This document shows, piece by piece, positions 50,405-60,467 of a DNA stretch of 64,000 nucleotides. Both the position numbers and the translations under genes were made by a program. How positions within the stretch are numbered: the stretch's first letter is position 1; every line of letters starts with the position of its first letter. Below the pieces are notes generated by a model. That model made no database searches and was not told the DNA's origin. It saw only the letters and a program-made list of their open reading frames with translations. The stretch lies in NCBI GenBank assembly GCA_005518205.2, contig RFFC02000001.1, positions 111,531 through 175,530 of the forward strand. Reading direction: 5' to 3'. The stretch is from Hormoscilla sp. GUM202. GTDB taxonomy: Bacteria > Cyanobacteriota > Cyanobacteriia > Cyanobacteriales > Desertifilaceae.

Positions 50405-50608
50405 CCTTCCCAGTCTCAGGCTGGGAAGGATTTATGGAGGCTCTGCCTCTAGTTTCTGCTCCTTCCCAGTCTCAGGCTGGGAAGGATTTATGGAGGCTCT
50501 GCCTCTAGTTTCTGCTCCTTCCCAGTCTCAGGCTGGGAAGGATTTATGGAGGCTCTGCCTCTAGTTTCTGCTCCTTCCCAGTCTCAGGCTGGGAAGGATT
50601 TATGGAGG
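50405..50608. repeat. 56-bp tandem repeat array, about 3.6 copies
   Basis: Units start at 50405, 50461, 50517 and 50573. Each has CCTTCCCAGTCTCAGGCTGG and a GGAGGCTCTGCCTC palindromic part. Copies are identical, so no spacer variation exists. Confidence 0.9.
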
Positions 50609-50657
50609 CTCTGCCTCCTGGCCTGGACTACTTACCTTACTCACGTGAGTATAAGGA

Positions 50658-50842
50658 ATCACTTGAGGCAGAGCCTCAGACTGTTCATTCCCAGGGAGAC
50701 CCTGGGAACGAGGGAAAACGAGGGAAAATCACTTGAGGCAGAGCCTCAGACTGTTCATTCCCAGGGAGACCCTGGGAACGAGGGAATCACTTGAGGCAGA
50801 GCCTCAGACTGTTCATTCCCAGGGAGACCCTGGGAACGAGGG
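50658..50842. repeat. 56-bp tandem repeat array in opposite sense, three copies
   Basis: Units with TCACTTGAGGCAGAGCCTCA and TCCCAGGGAGACCCTGGGAA start near 50658, 50729 and 50785. The first unit has an extra ACGAGGGAAA. The core GAGGCAGAGCCTC is the reverse complement of the one in the neighbouring array, so the two arrays form a large imperfect inverted structure. Confidence 0.85.
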
Positions 50843-50953
50843 ATCGCATCTATCTGAGAAACGCTATAAATTAATTTTAGCATTGTTTTCTTACCCTCGT
50901 TCCCAGTCTCAGGCTGTTAACGAGGGAGCCTGGTGGGCGGTGCCCACCCGACA

Positions 50954-51676
50954 TTACAATAATTCGCGATCCAAAATATCTCTATATTGCTGCCACTGTG
51001 GTAAATATTTATCCATGTATCCTCTGAACTTTTCGTTATGATATCTCTCCCAAAGATGCACTAACTCATGTACTAATACGTACTCAAGACATTCGATGGG
51101 TTTCTTAGCAAGTTCCAAGTTTAACCAGATGCGACCCTTGGTTATATTGCAGCTTCCCCATTGGGTTTTCATCTTCTTGATTCCCCAATCATTCACTTGT
51201 TTGCCAATAATTGGTTGCCATTTGTTGAGGAAATCTGGTATTTTCCCTTTGAGTTGCTCCCGATACCATTCATTTAAAACTTTTAAGCGTTTTTCGGTGT
51301 CGGTGCCGGGATTTACGAAAAGCTGTAGGCGATCGCGATCCTCCCAAAGCAGTATTTCCTGACGACCGGGACGTTCGATAACTTCCAATTGATACTCCCT
51401 ACCAAAAACATAATGAGTTTCACCCGTTACCATTTCGCGCTTCTGCACGCGGGGCATCGCTTGAAATTTGGCTTGTTTCTGTTTAATCCAAGAAAGCCGG
51501 GAAAAGATCGCCAGATAAATGTCTTCACCGGTTAAGTGCCAAGGGGCGGAAACGCGAACGCGACCGTCGGGGGGATATACTACAATGCGTAAGCTTTTGA
51601 TTGGTTTGAGCAGTAATTGTATGGATATGCCACCTACTTCTATCTGGCTTTCGCCTGTGAATTTATTTATATTCAT
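50954..51676 (-). CDS. YgjP-type (DUF45) zinc metallopeptidase
   Basis: 240 residues. VLVHELVHLWERYHNEKFRG is the HExxH-type zinc motif with a third His, and TQWGSCNITKGRIWLNLELA is the family signature. The N-terminal part is strand-rich. It overlaps the end of hsdR by 14 bp. YgjP-like genes accompany type I restriction operons in many genomes. Intact. Confidence 0.9.
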   Translation of the reverse strand: MNINKFTGESQIEVGGISIQLLLKPIKSLRIVVYPPDGRVRVSAPWHLTGEDIYLAIFSRLSWIKQKQAKFQAMPRVQKREMVTGETHYVFGREYQLEVIERPGRQEILLWEDRDRLQLFVNPGTDTEKRLKVLNEWYREQLKGKIPDFLNKWQPIIGKQVNDWGIKKMKTQWGSCNITKGRIWLNLELAKKPIECLEYVLVHELVHLWERYHNEKFRGYMDKYLPQWQQYRDILDRELL

Positions 51677-54600
51677 CTTGGTTTTTGACTATCTCTAGGA
51701 TATCTTTTACATTAAGTAAACGATCGCCCATGGATTTCTTTATTTCTATTTCCAGTTCCCGTTCTTTGAAACGATTGCCGATCCAACCTTCTTTTTTAGT
51801 ATCGCGTACAGCATTATCGATCGCAAGGGCAAAATCTTTATCTTTTCCTAAGTTATCATAGAGCGATCGCTTGGCGGGGGTATCCAGGGATTCGGGATAG
51901 GCGGAGGAATTTTCATGAGGTTCCAGGATCCGTTTGGCCAGTTCCTTGACTTTCTCCAGATACTCGTGATACTCGATCGCCTGTTGCCGGCGCTGTGCGA
52001 TTAAGTCATCCAGCAGTTCTGACATTTTATCGTAATATTCGGGGTTGACAGGACTCTCGGAGGTGATAATTTTACGGAGATTGTTCTCAATTGTGTAGGC
52101 CACGGTTTCCCGGTCTTGCTTTAACCCCTCCGGCAGTTGTTCCAAGGCTGCGATCGCCCCATTTTGCAGGATCAGTTGAATTAAACCCAGTTCTTCAAAG
52201 TCCGAGACGCTAACAGGATCTTCGGCCCGGATATAGCTGTCCAGGAGGTGACGCATAGCGGGTTCGTAGAGTTTCATGTCTAGGTAGTCACCGCTAGCAA
52301 TTTTAATCTCTTTACACATTTCACTGTAATGCTTGACCTCGGCTTTGATTTTTTCGGCTTTGACTTGACTGTAACCTGCTTCCGGCATTTCGTTGGCCAG
52401 GTTGGCATAGGCGCGAATTAATTCGTTGACGCATTTGTAGAGGACAACCCGTTTGGGTTCGTTACAGAAATAATGTAGGTAATCTTGACGTTTGCCCGGA
52501 TGGGGAACCGGTTCGCATAAAGCCTCGACCGTTGCGCGGGTTTCTTCCAGAATATCGCGCCCTTTCGTGAGGCGATCGCTCAACAGTCCGGCAATATCTT
52601 TAGCATCGTAGCCATCGAAGGCACCAGTGGTGTAGTCAGTCACCGCCCCTTCCAGTTGTTCAAATAGATTCTTATAATCGACAATATAACCATATTTTTT
52701 ATCCTCGCCATCCAGGCGGTTGACGCGGCAGATAGCTTGGAATAAACCATGATCGCGCATTTTCTTGTCAATGTAAAGGTAGGTAGCGGGGGGCGCATCG
52801 AAACCCGTCAATAACTTATCCACCACGATCGGGTGCATCCCAGTTTGGTAATGAGTATTTTTGCTTAGTCGAGCAACTGACGAGATGATGTTAGGCTGAG
52901 ATACCAGACAAACGTTCCCCCTGAAACGATGAATAGAGAGAAGTTGGCTCAAATACAAACTTATGCCTTGGCCATGGCCGCCTTGTTGTACGAGGAGGCT
53001 CAAGCGACTGTTCCAGAGGAATTGAAAACGCTCTCAGGGATAGAAGGCACCATCCGCAGGCAGTGGCTTCAATACGTCGGTCCAGAGATTGCCCTTTTTT
53101 TATCCAAAGTAGCAGTGGTACCACTGCCGGACGAGCCAGAGCTTTAAATAGCATTGTGGGCAAGATTTCAATCACCTCCAAACAAGCGGCCTATTTTGAG
53201 GTAAAGCCCTATAGCCAGTGGAGCCCCTATCTGGAGAAATGTTGCTTATTGCTAAGTGCAAACTCTTCCTATGAGCACGCCTCGGAAGATCTTAAGGTGC
53301 TCACGGGGGGATTTCCATTGGTTCGGGAGAGGTGGAATCAACGGTACACAGAAGGCGGCACGGCTAAAGCTTTCAGGATCGCAATGGAAAGCCGTCAATG
53401 TTCCCCAGGTTCTGCTGCATCGCTGCGCTTATCTTAATGGAGTATTCTCAAGGTGACAGTTGCGCAATGAAGTATTTTTACTCATTGCCAAACTGGGATG
53501 CACCCCCACGATCAGCAGGCGCATCTGTCCGGGTGCTTCGATAAAGCGCTTTTTGACTTCGCGATCGAACTCTTCAACCCGATACATGGCTTTATCCTCT
53601 GGTTCTTGGAAGTGGTCTGCCAGCATCTGGCGGTAAATGCCGTACTGATGCAGTTTCTCCGTGAGACCTGCACCGGTTTCTTCTCCTTTAATATCCGTGG
53701 GGGAGGGTTTGTAGCTAGTAATAATGGCGCATTTGCCAGCGAGGTGGGTTTGGCTAAAGAGTTCGTAAGCTTTGCAGGCTTGATAAATACTGGAACAGAC
53801 TAACATAGCATTGCCCCGCACGTCCATGAGGCGGGGCTTCGTTTCCATATCTAACAGAATGTCCTTAACAATTTGTTCGAGGCGGGACTTGCTGGAGAGG
53901 ACTTTTTGCAGGGTTCCCCATTTCCGTTTCAGTTGGGTTTTGGCCAAGTCGGACAAACCCCGGGTTTTGGCTTCAAACCACTGGTCGATTTTCTCTGGGG
54001 AGGTGAGATTTTGGTCGATATCCCGGGCTTCGTAGCGCAGATCCAAAACAATCTCATCGGCTACGGCTTCATTAAATTTGTAGGTGTGGATGTAGTTGCC
54101 GAAGATTTCGGTGCTTTTCTGCTTGTCTTTTTTCAGCAGAGGGGTGCCAGTAAAGCCGATAAACAAAGCATCGGGGAGGATCTGCTTCATGGCGGCGTGG
54201 AGTTTACCGGACTGAGTGCGGTGACATTCATCTACGAATACGAACAGGTTGCCTTTGGGAGTGAAATTGCTGGGGACTTGGTTTTGCAAGTCTCGGATAA
54301 ATTCATCGCTAGCTTTGTTTTCCCGGCTGCCGAATTTGTGAATCAAGGAACAAATCAGCCAGGGTTGGGTGCGATCGAGGGTTGCAATCAGATCGGCACT
54401 GCTTTGGGTGCGGTAAATATCTTCATCTACGCCTTTGAATATGCTTTCGATCTGATCGTCCAGTTCCGCGCGATCGGTGACGATGAGAACTCGGGCATCG
54501 ATGTTATGTTCCCGGATCCATTTTGCCAGCCAAACCATTGTCAGGCTTTTGCCGGAACCTTGGGTGTGCCAGATGATGCCACCTTCCCGGCGATGGATGT

Positions 54601-55240
54601 ATTCCTGGGCGGCTTTGATGCCAAAGTATTGGTTATGGCGACAAATCTTTTTGATGCCACAGTCAAAGATGATGAAGTCGTGGAGGAGTTCTAAAAATCT
54701 GGTTTTGTTGCACAGAAGGCTGAGATGCCAGTCGAGGGGGCTGTCGAACGGGTTGTTGCCTGGTTCCTTCCATTCGAGGTAATATTTTTCTGAGGTTTCG
54801 ATGGTGCCGTAGCGGAGTCCTTGGTTATCGTTGCCTGCCATTACCAGTTGCATGGTGGTGAAGAAGGGGCGGATAAATTCGGCTTTCTGGTTGTCCAGGT
54901 TTTGGCGGATGCCTTCGCTGACGAAAACGCTGGCCCGTTTGAGTTCGAGGATGCCCAGGGCGATGCCGTTGACATAAATAACGAGATCGGGACGTTTGTC
55001 CTGTGGGCCTTTAATGGTGACTTCTTTGGCGATCGCGAAGTGATTATTTTCGGGATGTTTCCAGTCGATAAGCCAGACAGTTTGGGTTTGTTGTCGGGCC
55101 CCTTCTTTGACCTTGACACCGTAGCGGAGGAGACGATAGACGGCTTTGTTGGCGTCATAAAGGTTTTGGGTGTCTGCCAGGGCGGCGGCGCGATCGAGTT
55201 CCCGCAGGGTTTTGTTAATCAGAGCACTCTTGCACCACCA
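51663..55240 (-). pseudogene. hsdR: Type I restriction HsdR motor/nuclease subunit, 5' end missing and split by an ISKra4 derivative
   Basis: From 55240 leftward the frame gives the nuclease domain (RPDLVIYVNGIALGILELKR with the Asp and Glu-x-Lys), WHTQGSGKSLTMVWLA (Walker A), VFVDECHRT (DEAD-box type motif II), then LLIV. An insertion at 52831-53505 follows, and after it VDKLLTGFDAPPATYLYIDK and ICRVNRLDGEDKKYGYIVDY (motif VI) and the helical C-terminus to 51663. Removing the insertion with one CCACGATC joins the frame exactly. The first ~55 codons are not here. They lie at 29191-29350 on the other strand. Confidence 0.9.
52831..53505 (+). mobile_element. ISKra4-family internally deleted element in hsdR
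   Basis: 675 bp with inverted ends GGGTGCATCCCAGTTTGG, flanked by the 8-bp duplication CCACGATC (52823-52830, 53506-53513). The interior keeps the transposase N-terminus (MNREKLAQIQTYALAMAALL) and C-terminus (LKLSGSQWKAVNVPQVLLHR) with the catalytic middle missing. A second copy starts at 63689. It is non-autonomous. Confidence 0.88.
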
Positions 55241-55282
55241 GACTATGTAACTCGACAGACGCGATCCACGGTGCGATCGCGT

Positions 55283-55487
55283 CTAGAGCGTCGGTCCACT
55301 AATAATGCTTGACAAATTTGGCAATCCGTGTATTGACGAAAAATCGTTCTTCTACTCCTTTCCCGCTTTTCACGCTCTGGCCCTGTGGGGTCGCTCCGGA
55401 GCTCACAATTGTTATGAGCGCTACCAAATTTAGTACATGCACATTTTCTTTTTTTTGTCAAGAACTTCTACTGGACCGACGCTCTAG
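55283..55487. mobile_element. MITE-like element with CTAGAGCGTCGGTCCA ends
   Basis: Inverted ends CTAGAGCGTCGGTCCA and TGGACCGACGCTCTAG bracket about 205 bp with no gene. It sits next to the right-hand breakpoint of the hsdR rearrangement. The family is unassigned. Confidence 0.65.
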
Positions 55488-55524
55488 AAAATTACGCAAC
55501 CAAGTCCTTAATGCCGGGCAGGCG

Positions 55525-56352
55525 TCACGGGAAGATTTTCCCAAGGCGCTGCTGAAGCATCTCGGGAAATTTGGCATAGTATTTTTCATTCAAAGGCGAT
55601 GGATGGGGCAGAGGTAACAGCGTTACTTGCTTTTCATGGGGCTGTCTGAGGTTATCTACGGCTTTCAGGGTTACTTGCAAGCTGGCAGTGTAGCGATCGT
55701 CCCGTTGGAAAAAGCCAGTCACTTCTCTTTTAGCGCCATAGGGAATAAACCATTTGCAGGCTTCAGTCCCCAGGGTAATGATTTGATTTCCTTGCCAGTG
55801 AATGACCAGCAGACGCTCGATAAAAGGACGAAATCTATTTTTGACGCCAGCTAGATAGGCTTTATTACCAGGGGGTTTGTAAGGTACAGTGTTAGTGAGG
55901 AGGACGTGGTCGCAGACAGCTAACAATTCTTCATTTTGGCTGGACTTTTGGTGATAAACGGCGCGGTAAACCCCCTGACGCACTAACCGGCCAGCGGCAC
56001 CGTATAGCGGTTGACGGGCGTGAACTTCATCAATGCCTAGATCCCGGCCAAAAAAGCACAACTGACTTGCCAAATTGCCAGCATAGAGAATAGGCTGAGT
56101 TGGTTTTAAGTTGGCAGCCTGATATACTGGTTCGTCGATGGGAAAGCTAGTACGTTCCGCTTCGGACTGGATCTGGGCAATTAATTGTTCGATCGCGTAG
56201 CGTCTTCGCAGACGAATCGATGTCTCCGGAGGTAGTGCACGAGTAGCGGAGGGGGCCCTGTTCTCCGGAGACATCGAAGCAGATGTTGCTGGTGCTGCGG
56301 TCCAGCTCAAATTTGAGCGGTCAAACAGACTGGGTTGTTCTTCGTTAGCCAT
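55525..56352 (-). CDS. Uracil-DNA glycosylase superfamily protein
   Basis: 275 residues from the ATG at 56352. FFGRDLGIDEVHARQPLYGA is the GRDPG-type active-site loop, and LLPLPHPSPLNEKYYAKFPE holds the HPS motif. HVLLTNTVPYKPPGNKAYLA also fits. The N-terminal 60 residues are variable and include a palindromic repeat (56217-56277) read in frame. The substrate specificity cannot be told. It faces away from the phosphoribosyltransferase gene, so a shared promoter region of about 100 bp lies between. Confidence 0.8.
   Translation of the reverse strand: MANEEQPSLFDRSNLSWTAAPATSASMSPENRAPSATRALPPETSIRLRRRYAIEQLIAQIQSEAERTSFPIDEPVYQAANLKPTQPILYAGNLASQLCFFGRDLGIDEVHARQPLYGAAGRLVRQGVYRAVYHQKSSQNEELLAVCDHVLLTNTVPYKPPGNKAYLAGVKNRFRPFIERLLVIHWQGNQIITLGTEACKWFIPYGAKREVTGFFQRDDRYTASLQVTLKAVDNLRQPHEKQVTLLPLPHPSPLNEKYYAKFPEMLQQRLGKIFP
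56217..56277. repeat. Palindromic repeat read in frame inside the glycosylase-family gene
   Basis: TCGATGTCTCCGGA and TCCGGAGACATCGA pair around about 33 bp. The sequence encodes the variable N-terminal linker (SMSPENRAPSATRALPPETS). Confidence 0.75.
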
Positions 56353-56459
56353 GAATTTCTTGAGGTATGATTCGATCGGTCCGCGGACGGCCCGAAAAAT
56401 AGACTCAGAGCAGCAAAAATGAGCCAAAATAGAAATAAGCCCATCTGGTGCCAAAGCTT

Positions 56460-57194
56460 ATGTTACCTGATTTTATATTTGCCGATCGCCAGGATGCCGG
56501 ACAGCAGCTAGCTGAAGTAGTTGCCGTCCAGATGGCCCAGTTGCATCAGGCTGGGGGAGCACCGCCCAGCACAATTGCTTATGCCCTACCTCGGGGGGGT
56601 TTGCCAGTTGCCGTGCCGATCGCCCGGACTTTGGGTTGTCCTCTGGATGTGGTGGTGGCGAAAAAGATTACCAAACCCCAAAATCGGGAGTTAGCTATTG
56701 GTGCGGTGACTGCCTGCAGACAGGTAATCTGGTCTACACAACTCGTTATAGATGAACCTAGTTTACGGGAAACCCAGCAGCTGCAAGCCCAAGAGAAAGC
56801 AGTATCTCAACTGAGCCAACTGGCCCCTAACCGCCCTGCTGTATCCCTTGATACGGGCGAGATCCTATTAAATCACTCCCCATTGCCCAAACAGGATCTG
56901 AGTTCGACTGGGGCGATCGCCCTTTTAGTTGATGATGGCATTGCTACGGGGATGACGATGGCAGTAGCGATTAAGGCCCTGCGACTGCAAGATCCCGCCC
57001 AAATCTGGATCTGTGCGCCGGTGGCACCCAAGAGATTGCTGGAAGAACTGCACGACTGGGGCGATCGGGTGATTGTTTTAGCCACTCCGGAACTTTTCGG
57101 TAGTGTCAGTCGCTTTTATGCCTCCTTTCGGCAGGTGCAGATGAAAGATGCCCTTGCTTGTCTGGAAAAACAACTCGATTGGCTGTTAAAATAA
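56460..57194 (+). CDS. Phosphoribosyltransferase-domain protein
   Basis: 244 residues from the ATG at 56460. IALLVDDGIATGMTMAVAIK is the PRPP-binding loop. The N-terminal IAYALPRGGLPVAVPIART and DVVVAKKITKP fit the family of phosphoribosyltransferases found as single-domain or alpha/beta hydrolase fusions. The acceptor base is unknown. Intact and probably resident. Confidence 0.85.
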   Translation: MLPDFIFADRQDAGQQLAEVVAVQMAQLHQAGGAPPSTIAYALPRGGLPVAVPIARTLGCPLDVVVAKKITKPQNRELAIGAVTACRQVIWSTQLVIDEPSLRETQQLQAQEKAVSQLSQLAPNRPAVSLDTGEILLNHSPLPKQDLSSTGAIALLVDDGIATGMTMAVAIKALRLQDPAQIWICAPVAPKRLLEELHDWGDRVIVLATPELFGSVSRFYASFRQVQMKDALACLEKQLDWLLK

Positions 57195-57692
57195 TAGATG
57201 ATTGTAGGTTGGGTTTCCGCACGAAACCCAACCAATACATGTGATGATGTTGTCTATTTATCTCTATATCAGATGGTGGGTCGATGGGGAGCATCTCACT
57301 TTTGCATTTGTATTTGCGAATGGCAAAGAGCTAATTGCGTATACGCAGTGCGCGCAGCGCTATGGCGAATTGAAAATGGAGCAATTCTGATTTTTCTTCA
57401 GTATTTTCTCTTCTCAATTTTCAATTTTCAATTTTCAATTGCTCAAGAAGCAAAAGTAAGATGCACCCGGTCGATGTCTATCGAAGGTGCCCCTTACAGG
57501 GGTATGTTTTTTACATTTCAATTTGTCTGAGGGGGTGAGGGGGTAAACTTCCAGATCGAAGGGATAATTTTCCAGACAATTAATGACATAAATTTGTTCT
57601 AACTCCCCCACTCTCCCACTCTCCCCCTCACTTGCAGAAGGTAAATATTAAAAACATACCCTTGAAAGGGGCGGTGCCCACCTTACAAATTA
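57195..57692. other. Intergenic repeat stretch
   Basis: Holds a TAGGTTGGGTTTCCGCACGA/ACCCAACC hairpin at 57205-57235, GTATACGCAGTGCGCGCAGC near 57340, TCAATTTTCAATTTTCAATT tracts near 57415-57440, and CCCCCACTCTCCCACTCTCC near 57606. No gene recognised. Confidence 0.5.
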
Positions 57693-57827
57693 TTAATCAA
57701 TCAATGCTTCCACATCCTGTCGGTAGGCGAGCAAGGCGTGGTTTCCCTTCTGCTCTTTTAAGAGAGGAAGGATAACATCAGATATTTCTGGGGACACGAT
57801 CGTCTTCAGCTCAAAATTGCTATTATA

Positions 57828-58846
57828 ACCTAAGTTGCGACCTATTTAAAAAAATATGAATTACCCACTTAGACTTTACAGATATTTTGAGGGTTTTTGT
57901 AGCCCTAGATACAAAATTATATTTTTATTGTGCTAGGCGGCGGGTTGGCTGTTTAGAGGTTATAATGTACTAAAATAACAGTTAATTGCTGGTTCTGTAG
58001 ATTATGGAAGATATGATTACAACAATTTTTGTTCTTTGCGACGAGCTACTAAAAGCTTTGAATATAAAAGAAGATCCACAAGTAAAAATGAACAATGCAG
58101 AGGTGATGACGGTAGGATTGGTTGCTGCATATTTTTTTGTCGGACACGCTTCGCTACGAGCGCTCTTGTCAATTTATGGTGGAACACAATTATCTAAAAA
58201 ATCTGTTAAGTAAAAGTAGATTCAATAGGAGATTACATAATATAGGCGAACCAATTTGGATGCTTTTATTCCAAGTCAGAGCGCAAACATTTAAACAGCT
58301 CAATCCAGGTCAAGAATATATTATTGATAGTTTCCCTGTGCCAGTCTGTGACAATATTAGGATTGATAGATGTAAAATTTATAAGCAAGAAGAAGATCGA
58401 GGATATATTGCAAGTAAAAAACGTTATTTTTATGGATTAAGGGTTCATATGTTAGTAAACAAAAGTGGAAATCCAATAGAATTTCATCTAGCCCCGGCTA
58501 GTTATAATGACGTTAAAGTTCTGCAATCTTTTTGCTTCGATTTACCATCAAAGTCTCTAGTTTATGGAGACAAAGCTTATAACGATTATCAATTAGAAGA
58601 TTTACTAAAAGAGTCGGCAAAGATCAAATTAAAACCTTTGCGAAAAAAGAATTCAAAAAGAAAAGAATCTCCTTGTTTTGACTATATACAAAAAGTAACT
58701 AGAAAACAAGTTGAAACATGTTTTAGTCGGATAACTAATTTGTTCCCCAAGTCAATTCATGCCGTTACATCCAAAGGATTTGAATTGAAAATAATTCTCT
58801 TTATCATCGCTTTTTGTATTCAATTTTTATAGGTCGCAACTTAAGT
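57828..58846 (+). mobile_element. IS982-family insertion sequence
   Basis: Ends carry AGTTGCGACC inverted repeats (ACCTAAGTTGCGACC left, AACTTAAGTTGCGACC right on the complement). A short direct repeat TATTATA flanks it. 1019 bp. The transposase is split by a frameshift. Confidence 0.85.
58004..58832 (+). pseudogene. IS982-family transposase, frameshifted
   Basis: First frame: MITTIFVLCDELLKALNIKE and MNNAEVMTVGLVAAYFF. Second frame from about 58160: LLSKSRFNRRLHNIGEPIWM, IIDSFPVPVCDNIRIDRCKI (DDE Asp), SLVYGDKAYNDYQLEDLLKE and TRKQVETCFSRITNLFPKSI. The frames switch around 58140-58165, where GGACACGCTTCGCTACGAGC, a short palindromic repeat, has been inserted in the usual FFGGNHE region. Confidence 0.85.
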
Positions 58847-59014
58847 TATTATAGCCAGGGATATCACCCATGCGTTTGCCGTGAGAGCCTTCTCCTTGCA
58901 CTTGATTGATGGTATATCCGGTGATACCTTGCTGTTTCAGTAACTTGACTATCCTTTCTCTCAATACCGTCTCGCTAATGATGGTAAGCAAAACTGCGGG
59001 TTTGACGGGGGTTA

Positions 59015-60335
59015 GGGACTTGCGGGAAAATAAGATACCAGTCAATAGGGGACAATGGTGATATCCCATTTGGGCAAGTTTTCAGAGCGTTGCCAAAAGA
59101 CTTTGTAGGGTTTTAAGGCATCTGCTAAGACTTTAACCCCAGTTTCATAGGTAGTTGTGACCAAATTAACAATCGGTTTAATACCTTTCCAGGTCATATT
59201 GCTAGCCCATTTAACTGCCGTTTCAACTGAATCTAAGATAGCTCCGTTCCAATAGTTTTCCAGTGCCGCCCAACACCGCTCAATCTGGTTGTATTTGCTG
59301 TGATACGGAGGGTAGTAAATCAGTCTAATTTTCATCCCAGTGGTTTGGGAAAACTCAACCATGCGCTCGAGCAATTGCGTGCGGTCACTGCGAGTTGCAG
59401 AGCCTCCATCCAAATCAATCGCTAACTCTTTGAGATGGGAGTAATGATTTTGATTGTCTTGCCACCAAGCTGATAAGCAATCGACAATAAAATCACTGGT
59501 TTCTGCCGATTGACCAAAGTAAATCGAAAGTTGGTCAGTTTCAGTGTTCAAAATGCCAAATGGGACTAAAACTGCTTGCCACTCTGTATCGTGGTCCAAA
59601 GCCTGTTTTGCCTCTAGTCCCCGGTCTTTGCCCCCTCGTGAGAGGTTGCCAATTTTGACCTTGGCCTTGCTATCAATTGAGAGTCTCAAGCACTCAGGAT
59701 TGTCATCAGTAGCTTGGTTCTGACGGAAGACATTCTCGAAAATTGCATCTGTTTCGGGAATCTTCTTTAACGGTGTTGTCTTTTTTGTTTTTTTTAGACT
59801 ATATCCAAGCCGATTGAGAATCTCTCCGATGGTTTGACGACTGGGCAGTTGCCAATTCTCATACCCCTTCTCCTCAATTAAAGCTTCTCGCACTGATCGG
59901 GCACTGATACGCGAATATAACAAAGAAGATTGAAATTTGGGGTCGGCTTGCGCTTGAGCATCGACCAAGGCTCGTATATCTGCTTCCAAGTTGGGAAGAT
60001 TCTCTTCGCTCTTGTGCCTCCCTCTTGCTCCATAGTTATCTACACACACAATCCCTGTTCGCCTCTCATTTAGACCGAGTTGGACACTGTGGCGATTCCA
60101 ACCCATCTGAGTCTCTGTTTTCCGAGCTGAACCCTCGAAGTAATCGGAGGCCACTTTGGCCATGTAGTCCCTCTTTTTGTGACCTGTTAGCTTCTTGGCG
60201 GCATCCTTGAAAGTGGCCTTGACTTGTTTGGTTAGCATTTATACTCTATACCTCGGAGAGCGGGTTTGCAACAGAACTATACGACTCCTTTGCTATCCTC
60301 TATGATAATTGGTATCTTATTTTCCCGCAAGTCCC
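59015..60335 (-). mobile_element. ISAzo13-family insertion sequence
   Basis: Perfect terminal inverted repeats, GGGACTTGCGGGAAAATAAG at 59015 and its complement ending at 60335. TTA is repeated at 59012-59014 and 60336-60338. 1321 bp with an intact transposase gene. It lies in the 5' part of the PII-like gene. Confidence 0.9.
59042..60238 (-). CDS. ISAzo13-family transposase
   Basis: 398 residues. LTGHKKRDYMAKVASDYFEG and SRQTIGEILNRLGYSLKKTK are the DNA-binding region. LRLSIDSKAKVKIGNLSRGG carries the first catalytic Asp, LAIDLDGGSATRSDRTQLLE the second, and YYPPYHSKYNQIERCWAALE the Glu. This SIDSKAKVKIG / YYPPYHSKYNQIER set is the ISAzo13 signature. Intact. Confidence 0.92.
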   Translation of the reverse strand: MLTKQVKATFKDAAKKLTGHKKRDYMAKVASDYFEGSARKTETQMGWNRHSVQLGLNERRTGIVCVDNYGARGRHKSEENLPNLEADIRALVDAQAQADPKFQSSLLYSRISARSVREALIEEKGYENWQLPSRQTIGEILNRLGYSLKKTKKTTPLKKIPETDAIFENVFRQNQATDDNPECLRLSIDSKAKVKIGNLSRGGKDRGLEAKQALDHDTEWQAVLVPFGILNTETDQLSIYFGQSAETSDFIVDCLSAWWQDNQNHYSHLKELAIDLDGGSATRSDRTQLLERMVEFSQTTGMKIRLIYYPPYHSKYNQIERCWAALENYWNGAILDSVETAVKWASNMTWKGIKPIVNLVTTTYETGVKVLADALKPYKVFWQRSENLPKWDITIVPY

Positions 60336-60467
60336 TTACTACCGTTTCGGAAAAATCGGACATAGGATACTCCACTATCATAGGTTCTCTATTTAGTATC
60401 CGCTATCAACTCCACGAGATTTGATAAGTTTTATTACAGGGCGATCGATCTCTGGTACGATATAAGT

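Larger units (their letters stand above)
57693..60363 (-). pseudogene. PII-superfamily signal protein gene split by IS982 and ISAzo13 elements
   Basis: Joined parts read MSDFSETVVTPVKPAVLLTI (60363-60336, then 59014 onward), ISETVLRERIVKLLKQQGIT, GYTINQVQGEGSHGKRMGDI, then across the IS982 PGYNSNFELKTIVSPEISDV and ALLAYRQDVEALID. The result is about 105 residues with the PII T-loop layout (GEGSHGKRMG). Both ISs can be removed precisely to restore the frame. PII-like proteins sense adenylate nucleotides and control transport or nitrogen and carbon metabolism. Two independent insertions suggest the gene was already dispensable. Confidence 0.75.

Noticed and set aside
50405..50842. CRISPR array
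   Set aside because: The whole 56-bp unit repeats without variable spacers, and no cas genes are present.
53873..54694. 273-residue ORF antisense to hsdR
   Set aside because: The opposite strand carries the well-conserved HsdR helicase motifs, so this frame is a shadow.
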